A stretch of 64,000 nt of DNA from Minicystis rosea (lineage in GTDB: Bacteria; Myxococcota_A; Polyangia; Polyangiales; Polyangiaceae), in contig CP016211.1 in assembly GCA_001931535.1 (NCBI GenBank), forward strand, positions 8,665,703 to 8,729,702. The letters are read 5' to 3'. The notes under the pieces were generated by a model. That model was not told where the DNA came from. It saw only the letters and a list, made by a program, of their open reading frames with translations, and ran no database searches. A program made the translations under genes and the position numbers. Shown here piece after piece: positions 34,198 to 43,500 of this stretch. Positions within the stretch are counted from its first letter, which is position 1, and every line of letters begins with the position of its first letter.

Positions 34198-34956
34198 ATG
34201 CCGACCGAGCGTGAGAAGTGTGACGCGTTGGCCACGAGGCACCCGAACGTCATCCTGGCGACGCAGATCTTCCAGAGCGACGACGAGTCCATCGACGGCG
34301 GCGTGTGCCGTGGCATGGCCTCGCGCTGGATCGGCGCCCACCTCCTGGGCCGCGAGAACATCATCGCCTTTCGGGCGCTCGCCGAGAACAAGAACGGCAA
34401 GATCGACGTGGAGTTCGTGCGCTACCAGGCCGCGTTCAACGCCGTCGCCGCGGAGTTCACCAGCACCCGCGAGAGGGCCCAGAAGCTCATGGCGGAAGCC
34501 GTGCGCCTCACGGGGATCAAAGACGGCACGGTCGCCAAAGGGTGGTTCGAGTCCACGCCGACGACCCCCGACGTCGACAAGGCCGCGGCCGCGGCGCTCA
34601 AGGCCGCGAGCGCGCTTCAGGCGGCGACCAGCATGCTGCACCGATACATGTCGGGGGGCCTGAACGAGCTGATGCCGGGGCCCAGGGTCGGATACGCCAC
34701 GTTCACGCAGGCGCTCGGAACGCACCTCACGGGGAACGGCTTCTATTACATCGGCCTCGGGGGCACGCACGCCATCGCCTTCTATGTCGAGCAGGCCGGC
34801 AAGTGCATGTTCATCGACGCCAACACCGGCGAGTGGCTCGCGTCGGACCTGGCGAGCCTGGCTGCCTTTTTCAGCGACTACATGCAAACCATCTACGGGA
34901 ACCATTACGCCGGCGTGAACGTCGCGACCTTCTCCTGCCCCGCCGTGGTGGTCTGA
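34198..34956 (+). CDS. YopT-like cysteine protease (peptidase C58), effector-like
   Basis: 252 aa, no signal peptide. The catalytic pattern of the YopT/AvrPphB family is visible: C37 in DGGVCRGMASRWIG, H191 in GGTHAIAFYVE and D207 in FIDANTGEW, in the right order and with the expected small-residue context (GVC.G.S..W; HA.A.Y; .DPN.GE.). Between them lie helical segments (AAAALKAASALQAATSMLHRYM). Known members cleave host GTPases or kinases after delivery; some act in polymorphic toxins. This one stands alone, so it could be an injected effector or a self-contained toxin. It ends one base before the convergent methyltransferase stop. Confidence 0.78.
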   Translation: MPTEREKCDALATRHPNVILATQIFQSDDESIDGGVCRGMASRWIGAHLLGRENIIAFRALAENKNGKIDVEFVRYQAAFNAVAAEFTSTRERAQKLMAEAVRLTGIKDGTVAKGWFESTPTTPDVDKAAAAALKAASALQAATSMLHRYMSGGLNELMPGPRVGYATFTQALGTHLTGNGFYYIGLGGTHAIAFYVEQAGKCMFIDANTGEWLASDLASLAAFFSDYMQTIYGNHYAGVNVATFSCPAVVV

Positions 34957-34957
34957 A

Positions 34958-35599
34958 TCAAAGCTTGCGGGCGAGCATCATTCCGTCGCGCACCGAAAGG
35001 AGCACGTTCTCGACGCGCGGATCGGCGGTGACGCGCGCGTTGAACGCGACGATGGCCTTGTCGCTCGCCGACACGGGGTTCAGCACCTTGCCGCTCCACA
35101 GCGTGTTGTCCCCGACGACGAGCCCGCCGCGGCGGAGGCGCGGGAGCGCCAGCTCGTAGTACTTCTCGTAGTTTTCCTTGTCGGCGTCGATGAACACGAG
35201 GTCGAACGCCTGCTCCACCGGCAGCGAGGCGATCGTCTCCACCGCGTCGCCGAGGCGGACGTGGATCTTCGATCCATGCGGCGACCGCGCGAAGAACGAG
35301 CGCGCGATCGCGACGGCCTCGGGATCGATGTCACAGGTGATGAGCTCGCCGTCGTCGGGCAGCGCCTCGGCCATGCAGAGCGCGGAGTAGCCGGTGAAGG
35401 TGCCGATCTCGAGCACACGGCGGGCTCCCGCGAGCGCGCAGAGCGTCTTCAACAGCGTGCCTTCGACGCGGCCCACCTGCATCTGCGGGCTCGCCATGAG
35501 GGCGTACGTCCGCTCGCGCAGCTCGTCGAAGAGCGCGGGGCGCGGGGTGGTGTGATCGTGAACGTATTGCTCGATCTCCTTCGGCACGATGGGCGTCAT
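34958..35599 (-). CDS. Class I SAM O-methyltransferase (COMT-like)
   Basis: 213 aa. Cation-dependent small O-methyltransferase family (COG4122): VLEIGTFTGYSALCMAEALPDDG (motif I), ITCDIDPEAVAIA, DLVFIDADKENYEKYYELALPRLRRGGLVVGDNTLWSGKV (metal-binding D and catalytic region) and the C-terminal FNARVTADPRVENVLLSVRDGMMLAR. Length and order match plant CCoAOMT/bacterial catechol methyltransferases. The acceptor is probably a small hydroxylated aromatic, not identified. ATG 35599 has GGAGG upstream. Confidence 0.9.
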   Translation of the reverse strand: MTPIVPKEIEQYVHDHTTPRPALFDELRERTYALMASPQMQVGRVEGTLLKTLCALAGARRVLEIGTFTGYSALCMAEALPDDGELITCDIDPEAVAIARSFFARSPHGSKIHVRLGDAVETIASLPVEQAFDLVFIDADKENYEKYYELALPRLRRGGLVVGDNTLWSGKVLNPVSASDKAIVAFNARVTADPRVENVLLSVRDGMMLARKL

Positions 35600-35724
35600 G
35601 ACTCCTCCATGGCCGGAACCTAGTCCGGCCCGGCGAAGGATGGCAGGCCCACGAGCAGCCGATCACGAGCTTGGTGTCACTCGTACACGATCTCGAATGC
35701 CCTGCGGGGCACGCTGACCGAGGC

Positions 35725-36495
35725 TCAAAGGCTCTTCCCGACACCGAGCGTGAGGGCGCGCTCGCCGCCGGGCGAGCCGTCGACGAAGACATCGAAGCCC
35801 CGCGGCAGCGCCGTCACGAGGCCGACCGCGATCTGAAAGTGATAGACGTCGCTGCCGAGCAACGTCTTGTCGCGGTACTTCCAGAACACCGGACCGCCGA
35901 AAGCGCGCGCCGAAGCATAGGGCGTGAGCACGTCGAAGAACGTCTTGCCCACCGTCATCGCGACGCGCACGTCGACGGCGTAGAGGCTCGCCGAGGGAGC
36001 CTCCGTGCGGGTCAGCGCCTGCCGCGTGGTCGCGCCGGAGACACCACCCGAGACGCCGACGAGCAGGAACGGTTTGCGTCCGACGGGATCGACGAGGCGG
36101 CGAGACCATGTCGCGGTGACGAGCCAACCGGGGCTCACGTCGAAGCGCGTGTCGCCGATCGTGAAGAGCCCACCGAGCCCCGCGCCCAGGCCCGCGCCAA
36201 TCGTGCTCGCGCCCGAGAGGCGGTATTCGAAGCTCGCGCTCAACGCGCGCCGCTGGATGTCGACCGTCGGTCCATCGCCGAACACGAGCCGCGATCCGAA
36301 CGTGCCGTACGAAACACCCACGTGAAAGCGGGCATCGGGGGCGTGGGCGGCGCCGTGATCCTCGCCGCTGCACGTGGTGATGACGCCCGTCGGACCGACG
36401 GGAGGCGAGAGGCCTCAGGCGCGCGCGTCGCGGGTGGCCGCGAGCGACGTGACCGCGATGCCGAGCGAAGCGACGAGCACGAGCGAAGCACGCAT
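35725..36495 (-). pseudogene. Outer-membrane beta-barrel gene interrupted by in-frame TGA
   Basis: From ATG 36495 the frame gives a perfect signal peptide, MRASLVLVASLGIAVTSLAA then TRDARA, and then a TGA (36415-36417). The same frame continues without another stop for 229 codons: GLSPPVGPTGVITTCSG..., APDARFHVGVSYGTFGSRLVFGDGP, then alternating barrel strands to TLGVGKSL. Neither part makes sense without the other, so this looks like a nonsense-mutated gene or one read through at UGA. The alternative is internal initiation at GTG 36321, which would give a 198-aa barrel lacking export signal. Barrel strands such as ASFEYRLSGAST and WLVTATWSRRL are typical. Confidence 0.75.
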
Positions 36496-36602
36496 GAGGG
36501 CTCTACGCGCGACGGTAGCACGGCGATCGCGGGCGCCGAACGTTGCGCGTCGATGCTCGCCTCGATAGTCTCCGCCCCGTCGCGGAGCACGGGAGAGACG
36601 GC

Positions 36603-37616
36603 ATGCGGATCGCGATCACGGGAGTCACGAGCGGCGTGGGGATGCGTCTCGCCGAGATCGCGATCGCCGAAGGCCACACGATCGCGGGCCTCGTTCGCGA
36701 CCCCGAGCGCGCCGACGCGCGCCGCCTCCAAGGCCTCGGCGTCCGCCTCGTGCACGGTGATCTCGACGCCACCACCGCGCTGGACGATCTCTGCCGCGAC
36801 GCCGACGCCGTCGTCCACACGGCCGCGCACGTCGGCGATCAAGGCACGCTCGAGCAGTTCGAGCGCGTCAACGTCGGCGGGACGCGCAACACCATCGACG
36901 CGGCCGTTCGAGCCTCGGTGCCGCGCTTCGTGCACCTCTCGTCGGTGGCCGTGTACGGCCGCCCGCCGCATGGCCGCGTGACGGAGGATTGGCCGACGAA
37001 GAAGATCGGCCTGCCTTACGAGGACACCAAGGCCGAGGCCGAGCGGCTCGCGTTCCGCGTGGGGAAGCTCTCCGGGATCGAGGTGACCGCGGTACGGCCG
37101 CCCATCATTTACGGGCCCTACGATCGCAACTTCCTCCCGCGGGCCATGGCGGCGCTGCGCGGACATCGCTTCTTGCTCATCGATGGTGGGCGCGCGCCGC
37201 TCAACGTGGTCTGGGTCGATCACGTGGTCGACGTGCTCCTGCGCGCGGCCTCGCTCCCGGCCGCGGCGGGAGAGATCTTCAACGTCATGGATGAGGTCGA
37301 CACGCGCCCGCCCTCGGTGCGCGAGGTCGCCGAGACGATCGCGCGCGAGGCCGGCTTGCCCCGGCCGCGATTGTCCTTGCCCATGCCGGTCGCGCGCGCC
37401 TTGGCCGTCGCCGTCGAGCGAGGCTGGGAGATGGTCGGGGCCAAAGGGACACCGCCCATCACGCCCTTCGTGGTGACCATGCTCACCCGTGACGTGATCT
37501 ACGATTCCGGAAAGGCCGTGCGGCTGCTTGGTTGGAGCCCCAAGATCCGCGCCCTCCAAGGGATCGCGCGGTTCGCGCGCGAGGCGGCCGGGCGGCCGGC
37601 GTCACCCGGCATTTGA
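36603..37616 (+). CDS. NAD(P)-dependent sugar epimerase/dehydratase (extended SDR)
   Basis: 337 aa, ATG 36603 behind GGGAGAG. Rossmann glycine motif GVTSGVG near the N-terminus, acidic DLDATTALDDL, then HLSSVAVYG and the catalytic Y-x3-K in YEDTKAEAE; VRPPIIYGPYDRNF is the usual substrate loop. Extended SDRs of this type act on nucleotide sugars, sterols or similar. It begins a probable operon with the GT2-adenylase fusion (36 bases on) and DUF362 gene. Confidence 0.88.
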   Translation: MRIAITGVTSGVGMRLAEIAIAEGHTIAGLVRDPERADARRLQGLGVRLVHGDLDATTALDDLCRDADAVVHTAAHVGDQGTLEQFERVNVGGTRNTIDAAVRASVPRFVHLSSVAVYGRPPHGRVTEDWPTKKIGLPYEDTKAEAERLAFRVGKLSGIEVTAVRPPIIYGPYDRNFLPRAMAALRGHRFLLIDGGRAPLNVVWVDHVVDVLLRAASLPAAAGEIFNVMDEVDTRPPSVREVAETIAREAGLPRPRLSLPMPVARALAVAVERGWEMVGAKGTPPITPFVVTMLTRDVIYDSGKAVRLLGWSPKIRALQGIARFAREAAGRPASPGI

Positions 37617-37652
37617 CGTCTTGCTGCGGCCGCAGCACAACGCCTCTTGCTT

Positions 37653-39893
37653 ATGGACACCAGCACCACGCCGGCGAAGGTCGGCCCTGTCGAGCTTTCT
37701 GTCATCGTCCCCTGCTACAACGAGGAGCTCAACATCCCCGAGCTCACGAAGCGCTTGCTACACACCTTCGAGGTGGGCGGCATTCGTGGAGAAATCGTCC
37801 TCGTGGACGATGGCTCGCGGGACGGCACAGCCCGTGTCATCCGCGAGCAGATGGCCGCGCATCCCGACGCGGTGAACGGCGTCTTTCACATCACGAACCT
37901 TGGCATCGCCGAAGGGTGGAAGAGCGGGGCCCGCACCGCGCGCGGCCGGCTCGCCGCCACCATCGACGCCGATCTCCAATACCAACCGGAAGATCTGCTC
38001 CGCCTCCGTCGCGAGCTGCTCGAGCACTCGGTCGACGTGGTGCAGGGTTGGCGCAGCGCGGTCGGCCGCCACAAGGGACAGCGTTACACCTTGAGCCGCG
38101 GCCTCAACGCGCTGCTCAACGGCGTGTTCGCCATGGATCTCCAGGACAACAAGAGCGGCTTCGTCATGTGCGCGCGCGAGGTCCTCGAAGACCTGCTCAC
38201 GTATCGGGGCAACTACTTTTATTGGCAGTCGTTCATCATGGTGGCAGCCCACGCCAAGGGCTATTCGTACAAGCAAATCGAGACCCTCTTCGAGGAGCGC
38301 CGCCAGGGCACGAGCTTCCTCGCCGGGCGCAACGCGCTCAAGGCCTCTGCCAAATCGATGATCGATTTGGCCCAAGCCGCCTTCGAATATCGGGTCACCG
38401 CGCCCCCGCCGGATCCGGCCACTCAGTTCCTCCGCCGCCACCCCGTGGTCGACAAATCGCTCCCGCGGAGCCCGGGGCAGGAGATGCGCTGGCGCGCCTA
38501 CCTCGCCGCCTTCAACCAAACCCATTGGATGATCACGCGCGACGTCGAGCACTATTACGAGACGCTGCGCAAGACCCAATGGCTCTCCCCCGCGCAGATG
38601 CGTGATTTGCAGGACGAGAAGCTCCGCCGCCTCGTCCGCCACGCCTACCGCAACGTGCCTTATTACCGGCGCAAGATGCAGGAGGCCAAGCTCCGCCCCG
38701 AGGACATCCGCGGCCAGGGTGATTTGCACAAGCTGCCTTTCCTCACCAAGGCCGACATCCGGCAGCACCTTTATTTCGACATCATGTCGGAGAACCACGA
38801 CAAGGCGCAGATCCTCAAGATCTCGACGAGCGGATCCACCGGCGAGCCCTTCGTCTGCTATGCGGATCGCGCCCAGCTCGAGGTGCGTTGGGCGGCCACG
38901 CTGCGCGCCCAGGAGTGGACGGGATATCGCTTCGGCGACCCCTCGATTCGCCTCTGGCACCAGACGCTCGGCATGAGCAAGAGCCAAGCGGCCAAGGAGA
39001 TGACGGACGCGACCCTCTCGAACCGCACCTTCATCCCCATCTTCGAGCTCTCGGACGAAAACCTCTCGAAGATGATCGACGTCGTGGTGCGGAAGCAGCC
39101 CGTCCTCATGGATGGTTATGCCGAGGCGCTCGACTTCATCGCTCGTTATCTCAAGACCACGGGCCGGGTGGACGTGCGCCCCAAGGCGCTCATGTCCAGC
39201 GCCCAAACGCTCCCGCTCCCGAGCCGGAAGCTCATCGAAGAGGCCTTTGGCTGCAAGGTCTTCGACAAGTACGGGAGCCGCGAATTCTCGGGCATCGCCT
39301 ACGAGTGCGAAGCGCACGCCGGCCACCACGTCGTCTCCGAAGCCTACATCGTGGAGACGCTGCGCGACGGACAGCCGGTCGCCCCGGGCGAGGTCGGAGA
39401 GGTCGTGATCACCGATCTCAACAACTACTGCATGCCCTTCATTCGCTATCGCATCGGCGATCTCGCCGAGGCCGTGGACAACAGCGTGCCTTGCACCTGC
39501 GGCCGCGGCGCGCCCCGCCTCGGCGCCATCGAGGGTCGGGTCCAATCCATCATCCAAGGCGCGGACGGTCGCTATCTGCCGGGCACCTTCTTCGCGCATT
39601 ATTTGAAGGAGTTCGATCACGCCATCAAGAAGTTCCAGGTCGTGCAGGAGGAGCGTGACGCCATGATCTTCCGCATCGTGAAGGGCGGGCGATACTCCGA
39701 CGACGTGCTCGATCAAGTGCTCGCGACCTTCCGCGAGTACCTCGGGCAGAACATGAAGATCACCGTGGAGTTCGTGGACGAGGTGGCCATGGTGCGCACG
39801 GGCAAGCGGCTCGCGAGCGTGTCGCGCCTCGGCATCGACTTCCAGAAGGCGGCGCCGGCGGCGATTCGCGCCAACGGATCGGCGCACCGATGA
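37653..39893 (+). CDS. GT2 glycosyltransferase fused to PaaK-like adenylate-forming ligase
   Basis: 746 aa from ATG 37653. Residues 1-250 are a GT2/DPM1-like transferase: ELSVIVPCYNEELNIPEL, VLVDDGSRDGTARV and the DxD-type ATIDADLQYQPEDL. Residues 290-740 are a phenylacetate-CoA ligase/CapK-type adenylase: LPFLTKADIR, the phosphate loop STSGSTGEPF (about 391), KYGSREFSGIAYEC, and the late PFIRYRIGDLAEA. No C-terminal membrane helices follow the GT2 domain. One chain thus joins sugar transfer to acyl/amino-acid activation, suggesting acylated glycan or glycolipid assembly. It overlaps the DUF362 start by ATGA. Confidence 0.85.
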   Translation: MDTSTTPAKVGPVELSVIVPCYNEELNIPELTKRLLHTFEVGGIRGEIVLVDDGSRDGTARVIREQMAAHPDAVNGVFHITNLGIAEGWKSGARTARGRLAATIDADLQYQPEDLLRLRRELLEHSVDVVQGWRSAVGRHKGQRYTLSRGLNALLNGVFAMDLQDNKSGFVMCAREVLEDLLTYRGNYFYWQSFIMVAAHAKGYSYKQIETLFEERRQGTSFLAGRNALKASAKSMIDLAQAAFEYRVTAPPPDPATQFLRRHPVVDKSLPRSPGQEMRWRAYLAAFNQTHWMITRDVEHYYETLRKTQWLSPAQMRDLQDEKLRRLVRHAYRNVPYYRRKMQEAKLRPEDIRGQGDLHKLPFLTKADIRQHLYFDIMSENHDKAQILKISTSGSTGEPFVCYADRAQLEVRWAATLRAQEWTGYRFGDPSIRLWHQTLGMSKSQAAKEMTDATLSNRTFIPIFELSDENLSKMIDVVVRKQPVLMDGYAEALDFIARYLKTTGRVDVRPKALMSSAQTLPLPSRKLIEEAFGCKVFDKYGSREFSGIAYECEAHAGHHVVSEAYIVETLRDGQPVAPGEVGEVVITDLNNYCMPFIRYRIGDLAEAVDNSVPCTCGRGAPRLGAIEGRVQSIIQGADGRYLPGTFFAHYLKEFDHAIKKFQVVQEERDAMIFRIVKGGRYSDDVLDQVLATFREYLGQNMKITVEFVDEVAMVRTGKRLASVSRLGIDFQKAAPAAIRANGSAHR

Positions 39894-41272
39894 GCAAGGT
39901 CGTCGTCGTCTCCCGCCCCGGGCTCGGCTACGTCGAGACGGCCCCGTACGATCCGCCGAACCCGGTGTACGAGGCCGTCGAGGCCATGTTCAAGAACCTC
40001 GGCCTCGACGCGGCCCGCGCCGGCACGCCGGAGTGGAATCCGCTCGGCGATCTGGCGGGCAAAGGTGATCACGTGATCATCAAGCCCAACCTGGTCTCCT
40101 CGAAGAACATGCACGAGAAGATCACGGGCATGAAGCTCGCCGCGTCGAGCACGCACGGGTCTCTGCTCCGCCCGTTCCTCGATTACGCGCTGCGCGCCGT
40201 GGGCCCGCGCGGGCGCGTGCGCGTGGTCGATACGCCGGTGGAGGGCTGCGAGATCGAGAAGGTGGCCGGCCCGCTCGGCATCTTCGCCGTCATCGATCAC
40301 CTGAAGGCCCAAGGGCACGACGTCGACTTCGTCGACATGCGTTATTTCCGGGTGGCCCCGTATCTGGCGCTCGACGACGTGCGCAAATACGGCCGCTCGT
40401 GGAACCTCGGGCTCCTCTGGCGCACACCGCTCCGCGGCGATCCGCGTGGATACCGCACCATCGACCTGGGCGAGCAAAGCCGCTTCGCCGACGAGGATTC
40501 TCCGTCGAACGAGCAGCTTCGCTTCCATCGGAGCCACTACCTGACGCCGGTCCCGCATCACACGAATGGCCGACACGAGTACTCCGCGCCCGGGACGGTG
40601 CTCGACGCCGACGTGGTGATCAACCTGCCCAAGATGAAGACGCACAAGAAGACGGCGGTGACGCTGAGCTTGAAGAGCGTCATCGGCTTGACCAACGAGA
40701 AATACTGGCTGCCTCATTTCACGGCCGGCGATCCCTCGGTAGGCGGCGACGAATACGATCGTCCCCAATCGCTCTCGGACCGGCTGGAAAACAAGCTGAG
40801 CCGCTTCCCGCTGCCGCGGGACAACTCGCTCATCGCCCGCGCGCCGAAGGTGGGCGGCCCGCCCAAGGTGATCGACGGGAGCTGGGAAGGCAACCGCACC
40901 TTGTGGCGGACCATCCTCGATCTGAATCGCATGCTGTTCTTCGCCGACAAGGAAGGCCGTCTCCGCGATACGCCGCAGCGTCGTTATCTGACGATCGTCG
41001 ATGGCATCGTGGCCGGCGAGGGCGAAGGGCCTTTGGGCGCCACGCCCGTGGAAGCAGGCCTCTTGGTGGGCGGATTCGACCCTTCGCTCGTGGACGTGGC
41101 GGCGACGAAGGCCATGGGGCTCGATCCCGAGAAGGTCGTGATGGTGCGCGAGGCGCTCGGCGGAAAGCTCCTCGCGAGCGGGCATGTCGAGAAGATGGTC
41201 GAAGTGCTCGACGGCCCGGCCCCCACGCGGCGATTCAAGCCGCCGCGGAGCTGGCCGAGCCTCTCGGGCTGA
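39890..41272 (+). CDS. DUF362 domain protein
   Basis: 460 aa, starting inside the preceding stop (ATGA), so translation is coupled. The DUF362 pattern is visible: GDHVIIKPNLVSSKN near the N-terminus, VDTPVEGCEIEKV, and VINLPKMKTHKKTAVTLSLKSVIGLTNEKYWLPHF in the centre, followed by TIVDGIVAGEGEGPLGATPV and LLVGGFDPSLVDVAATKAMGLDPEKV. Function is unclear in the family; some members accompany iron-sulfur or redox pathways, but no 4Fe-4S cluster motif (CxxCxxCxxxC) is present here. The tie to the epimerase and GT2-adenylase suggests a role in the same envelope/glycan product. Confidence 0.82.
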   Translation: MSKVVVVSRPGLGYVETAPYDPPNPVYEAVEAMFKNLGLDAARAGTPEWNPLGDLAGKGDHVIIKPNLVSSKNMHEKITGMKLAASSTHGSLLRPFLDYALRAVGPRGRVRVVDTPVEGCEIEKVAGPLGIFAVIDHLKAQGHDVDFVDMRYFRVAPYLALDDVRKYGRSWNLGLLWRTPLRGDPRGYRTIDLGEQSRFADEDSPSNEQLRFHRSHYLTPVPHHTNGRHEYSAPGTVLDADVVINLPKMKTHKKTAVTLSLKSVIGLTNEKYWLPHFTAGDPSVGGDEYDRPQSLSDRLENKLSRFPLPRDNSLIARAPKVGGPPKVIDGSWEGNRTLWRTILDLNRMLFFADKEGRLRDTPQRRYLTIVDGIVAGEGEGPLGATPVEAGLLVGGFDPSLVDVAATKAMGLDPEKVVMVREALGGKLLASGHVEKMVEVLDGPAPTRRFKPPRSWPSLSG

Positions 41273-41350
41273 CGGCGCGTGCGCCTCGAGCTCCTGCCTG
41301 AGCCCGAGGCGCGCCAATCCACATTCCTGGAGCCGTGCGACGATGACGGC

Positions 41351-41890
41351 TCACGCGCCGCCGCCGATCGGGCAGTCGTCCCGATCGACGTAAGCGCTGG
41401 ACGCGCAGGGCTCGCAGAGAACGTCCACGACCTCACCGCCGCACGCGAGCACACAAGCGTGCTCGTCTGGCACGCAGGCCAGGCCGGCGCAAACGTCGCT
41501 CCGGAAAGCGCCGACGGGACACAGTTGGTCGTTCGTGCAAATCGTCGCCAGCACGCTCCCGCCGCAATGCTCCACGCAGTCGACCAGCGCGCCCTGCTCG
41601 ACGTCGAAGGTCCCATCCGGGCAATGCCCGCAGGTCTCGAGCGTGGTGGGCCCGCCGCAGGTATCCGCGCAACGCACCTGGAGCTCCTGCTCGAGGAGCC
41701 CGTCCGGGCACCAGCCGCAGCTCTCCATGACGACCGGCCCACCGCAAGTCTCGACGCAAGACCACCGCTCCTCACAACCATCTTTGACATTGCAAGCCAC
41801 GGTTGGCCAGACGGCGAACAGACTCGCCATGAGGGTGAGGGCCACGACATGACGGCCGCGCAGGGCTGAAGAAGACAAGATGGGATTCAT
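41351..41890 (-). CDS. Cys-rich lipoprotein or secreted protein with CGG repeats (179 aa)
   Basis: The signal segment is HVVALTLMASLFAVWPTVAC; Cys at its end suggests a lipobox (TVAC). The rest repeats a module of about 35-40 residues: C-x3-CGGPVV..SCGWCPDG, CADTCGGPTTLETCGHCPDG, CVEHCGGSVLATICTND and CVLACGGEVVDVLCEPC. The even Cys number suggests disulfide-bonded loops outside the cytoplasm. Such proteins are common in Polyangiales and have no assigned role. Confidence 0.75.
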   Translation of the reverse strand: MNPILSSSALRGRHVVALTLMASLFAVWPTVACNVKDGCEERWSCVETCGGPVVMESCGWCPDGLLEQELQVRCADTCGGPTTLETCGHCPDGTFDVEQGALVDCVEHCGGSVLATICTNDQLCPVGAFRSDVCAGLACVPDEHACVLACGGEVVDVLCEPCASSAYVDRDDCPIGGGA

Positions 41891-41981
41891 CTCTCGAGGT
41901 TACCTCGAGGTCTTCAGCCCTCCCAGTGTGCTTCATTTTCACACCAGCGCTTCGAGGATCTCCGTTGCAGGTGCGAGCGTC

Positions 41982-42185
41982 CTACCCCTCTTCGTCCTCG
42001 ACCAGGGAGAGCGCCCTCTTCGGACAGGCCCTCACCGCGCGCTCCACCCGAGAGAGGAGCGCTTCGTCCACGTGCTCGACGAGGAGGTGGAGGTGGTCGT
42101 CGTCGTCGACCCGAAACACCTCGGGCACGGCGCGCATGCAAACCATGTTGGCTTCGCAGCGATCTCGGTTCACGACGATCTTCAT
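41982..42185 (-). CDS. [3Fe-4S]-type ferredoxin, P450 redox partner
   Basis: 67 aa, the standard size. Cys ligands are C9 and C15 in RCEANMVCMRAVPEVF and the third in RACPKRAL; the residue that would be the extra Cys of a [4Fe-4S] centre is not Cys, which marks the [3Fe-4S] ferredoxins that reduce bacterial P450s. The start codon overlaps the P450 stop (ATGA) with GGGAGG upstream, so the two are made together. The DDDDHLHLL insertion and C-terminal EDEEG are acidic, as expected for an electron carrier. Confidence 0.92.
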   Translation of the reverse strand: MKIVVNRDRCEANMVCMRAVPEVFRVDDDDHLHLLVEHVDEALLSRVERAVRACPKRALSLVEDEEG

Positions 42186-43423
42186 GATGCCCTCCCGCGC
42201 GGCGTCACGCCGATGCGGAGGGACGCGATTTTCCGCATCACGGGGTGCGTGGCGTACACGGGCTCTCCGAGGAGGCGGAAGTCCGTGTAGCGGTCGAGGA
42301 GGGCGCGAATCGCCGTCTCGCCTTCGAGGCGGGCCAGGGCCGCTCCCAGACAGAAGTGCATTCCGCTGCCGAAGGTGAGAATCTCGGCGGGCTCGCGCCG
42401 AGGATCGTAGTGATCGGCGTTCGGGTAGGCGCGCGGATCGCGTTGCGCGGCCCCGCTGAAGCCGATGACGCGCGTGCCGCGCGGGAGGTGGACGCCGCCG
42501 ATCTCGAGGTCTTCGAGCGCGTAGCGGAAGGCGCCCATCTTGCCGAAGCCGTCGAAGCGCAGGACTTCTTCGAGCGCGCTTCGCAGGATTCCGGGATCGG
42601 CGCGGACCTCGGCCACGCGCTCGGGGACGCAGAGAAGGGATTTGACTGCGAAGCAGATGAAATGGACCGTAGTCTCGGATCCGGCGGTGATCAGGATGGA
42701 GACGAGCCCGAGCATCTCGTCTTCGGACAGCTTGTCTCCAGCCTGCTCGGCGCGGATCAGCGTGCTCAGGAGATCGTCACCGAGGTTTTGGCGGCGCTCG
42801 GCGACGAGGCGGCGAATCAGGTCCATCCCTGGAGCGAGCACCGGCGCGAGGGCCGCGACGGCCTCGCGATCGAGGCGCGGATCGGCGCGGCGAATCAAGG
42901 CCTCACCGAAGCGGCGAAACGTCACCTCGTGCGCCAGGGGAATGGCCAGCATCGAGGCGATCACCCGAAGAGGGATGAAGTCCGCGAAGGGCGCGACATC
43001 GATCTCCGATTGACCCGAGAGGGGCGCGAGCCCCGCGTCGACGAGGCGCTCGACCTCGACGCGCAGGCGCTCGACGGCGCGCGGGGTGAACGCGGGGCTC
43101 ACGGCCCGACGGACGCGGGCGTGATCTTTGGGCCCGAGGCGAAGGAGGTTTTGCTCGAGCGGACCACGAATGGCGTCGGGCAAAGCATCGTCGAGCGACG
43201 GTTGTCCGGCTGCTACCGGATCGGGAGAAAAACGAGGATCGCGGAACACCATGGCCACGTCCTCGAAGCGGCTCACGACGTAGGCACGTGCCTCGGGCCA
43301 GTAATGGACGGGAGCGCCCTCTCGAAGCCGCGTGAACGTGGGATACGGGTCCACATCGATGGCCGGCGCGGACGGGTCATAGTGGAAAATGGGGACTCGC
43401 TGGTTGCTTTCGGACATGCTCAT
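42182..43423 (-). CDS. Cytochrome P450 (bacterial class I)
   Basis: 413 aa, cytosolic. Haem-binding loop FGSGMHFCLGAALARLE with the axial Cys, I-helix AGSETT oxygen-activation motif, and EEVLRFDGFGKMGAFRYALED for the ExxR region (E-V-L-R). The N-terminus is soluble, without a membrane anchor. It is translationally coupled to its ferredoxin and divergent from a TetR gene with 77 bases between, a typical inducible hydroxylase module. The substrate cannot be read from sequence; fatty acids, terpenoids or xenobiotics are all possible. Confidence 0.94.
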   Translation of the reverse strand: MSMSESNQRVPIFHYDPSAPAIDVDPYPTFTRLREGAPVHYWPEARAYVVSRFEDVAMVFRDPRFSPDPVAAGQPSLDDALPDAIRGPLEQNLLRLGPKDHARVRRAVSPAFTPRAVERLRVEVERLVDAGLAPLSGQSEIDVAPFADFIPLRVIASMLAIPLAHEVTFRRFGEALIRRADPRLDREAVAALAPVLAPGMDLIRRLVAERRQNLGDDLLSTLIRAEQAGDKLSEDEMLGLVSILITAGSETTVHFICFAVKSLLCVPERVAEVRADPGILRSALEEVLRFDGFGKMGAFRYALEDLEIGGVHLPRGTRVIGFSGAAQRDPRAYPNADHYDPRREPAEILTFGSGMHFCLGAALARLEGETAIRALLDRYTDFRLLGEPVYATHPVMRKIASLRIGVTPRGRAS

Positions 43424-43500
43424 GGGCTCGCACCTCGCGCGGGGTCCATCGCTCTTGCTACGATGCTCGCCTCCGAGCCCACTTGGGCCGGCGGCTCAGC

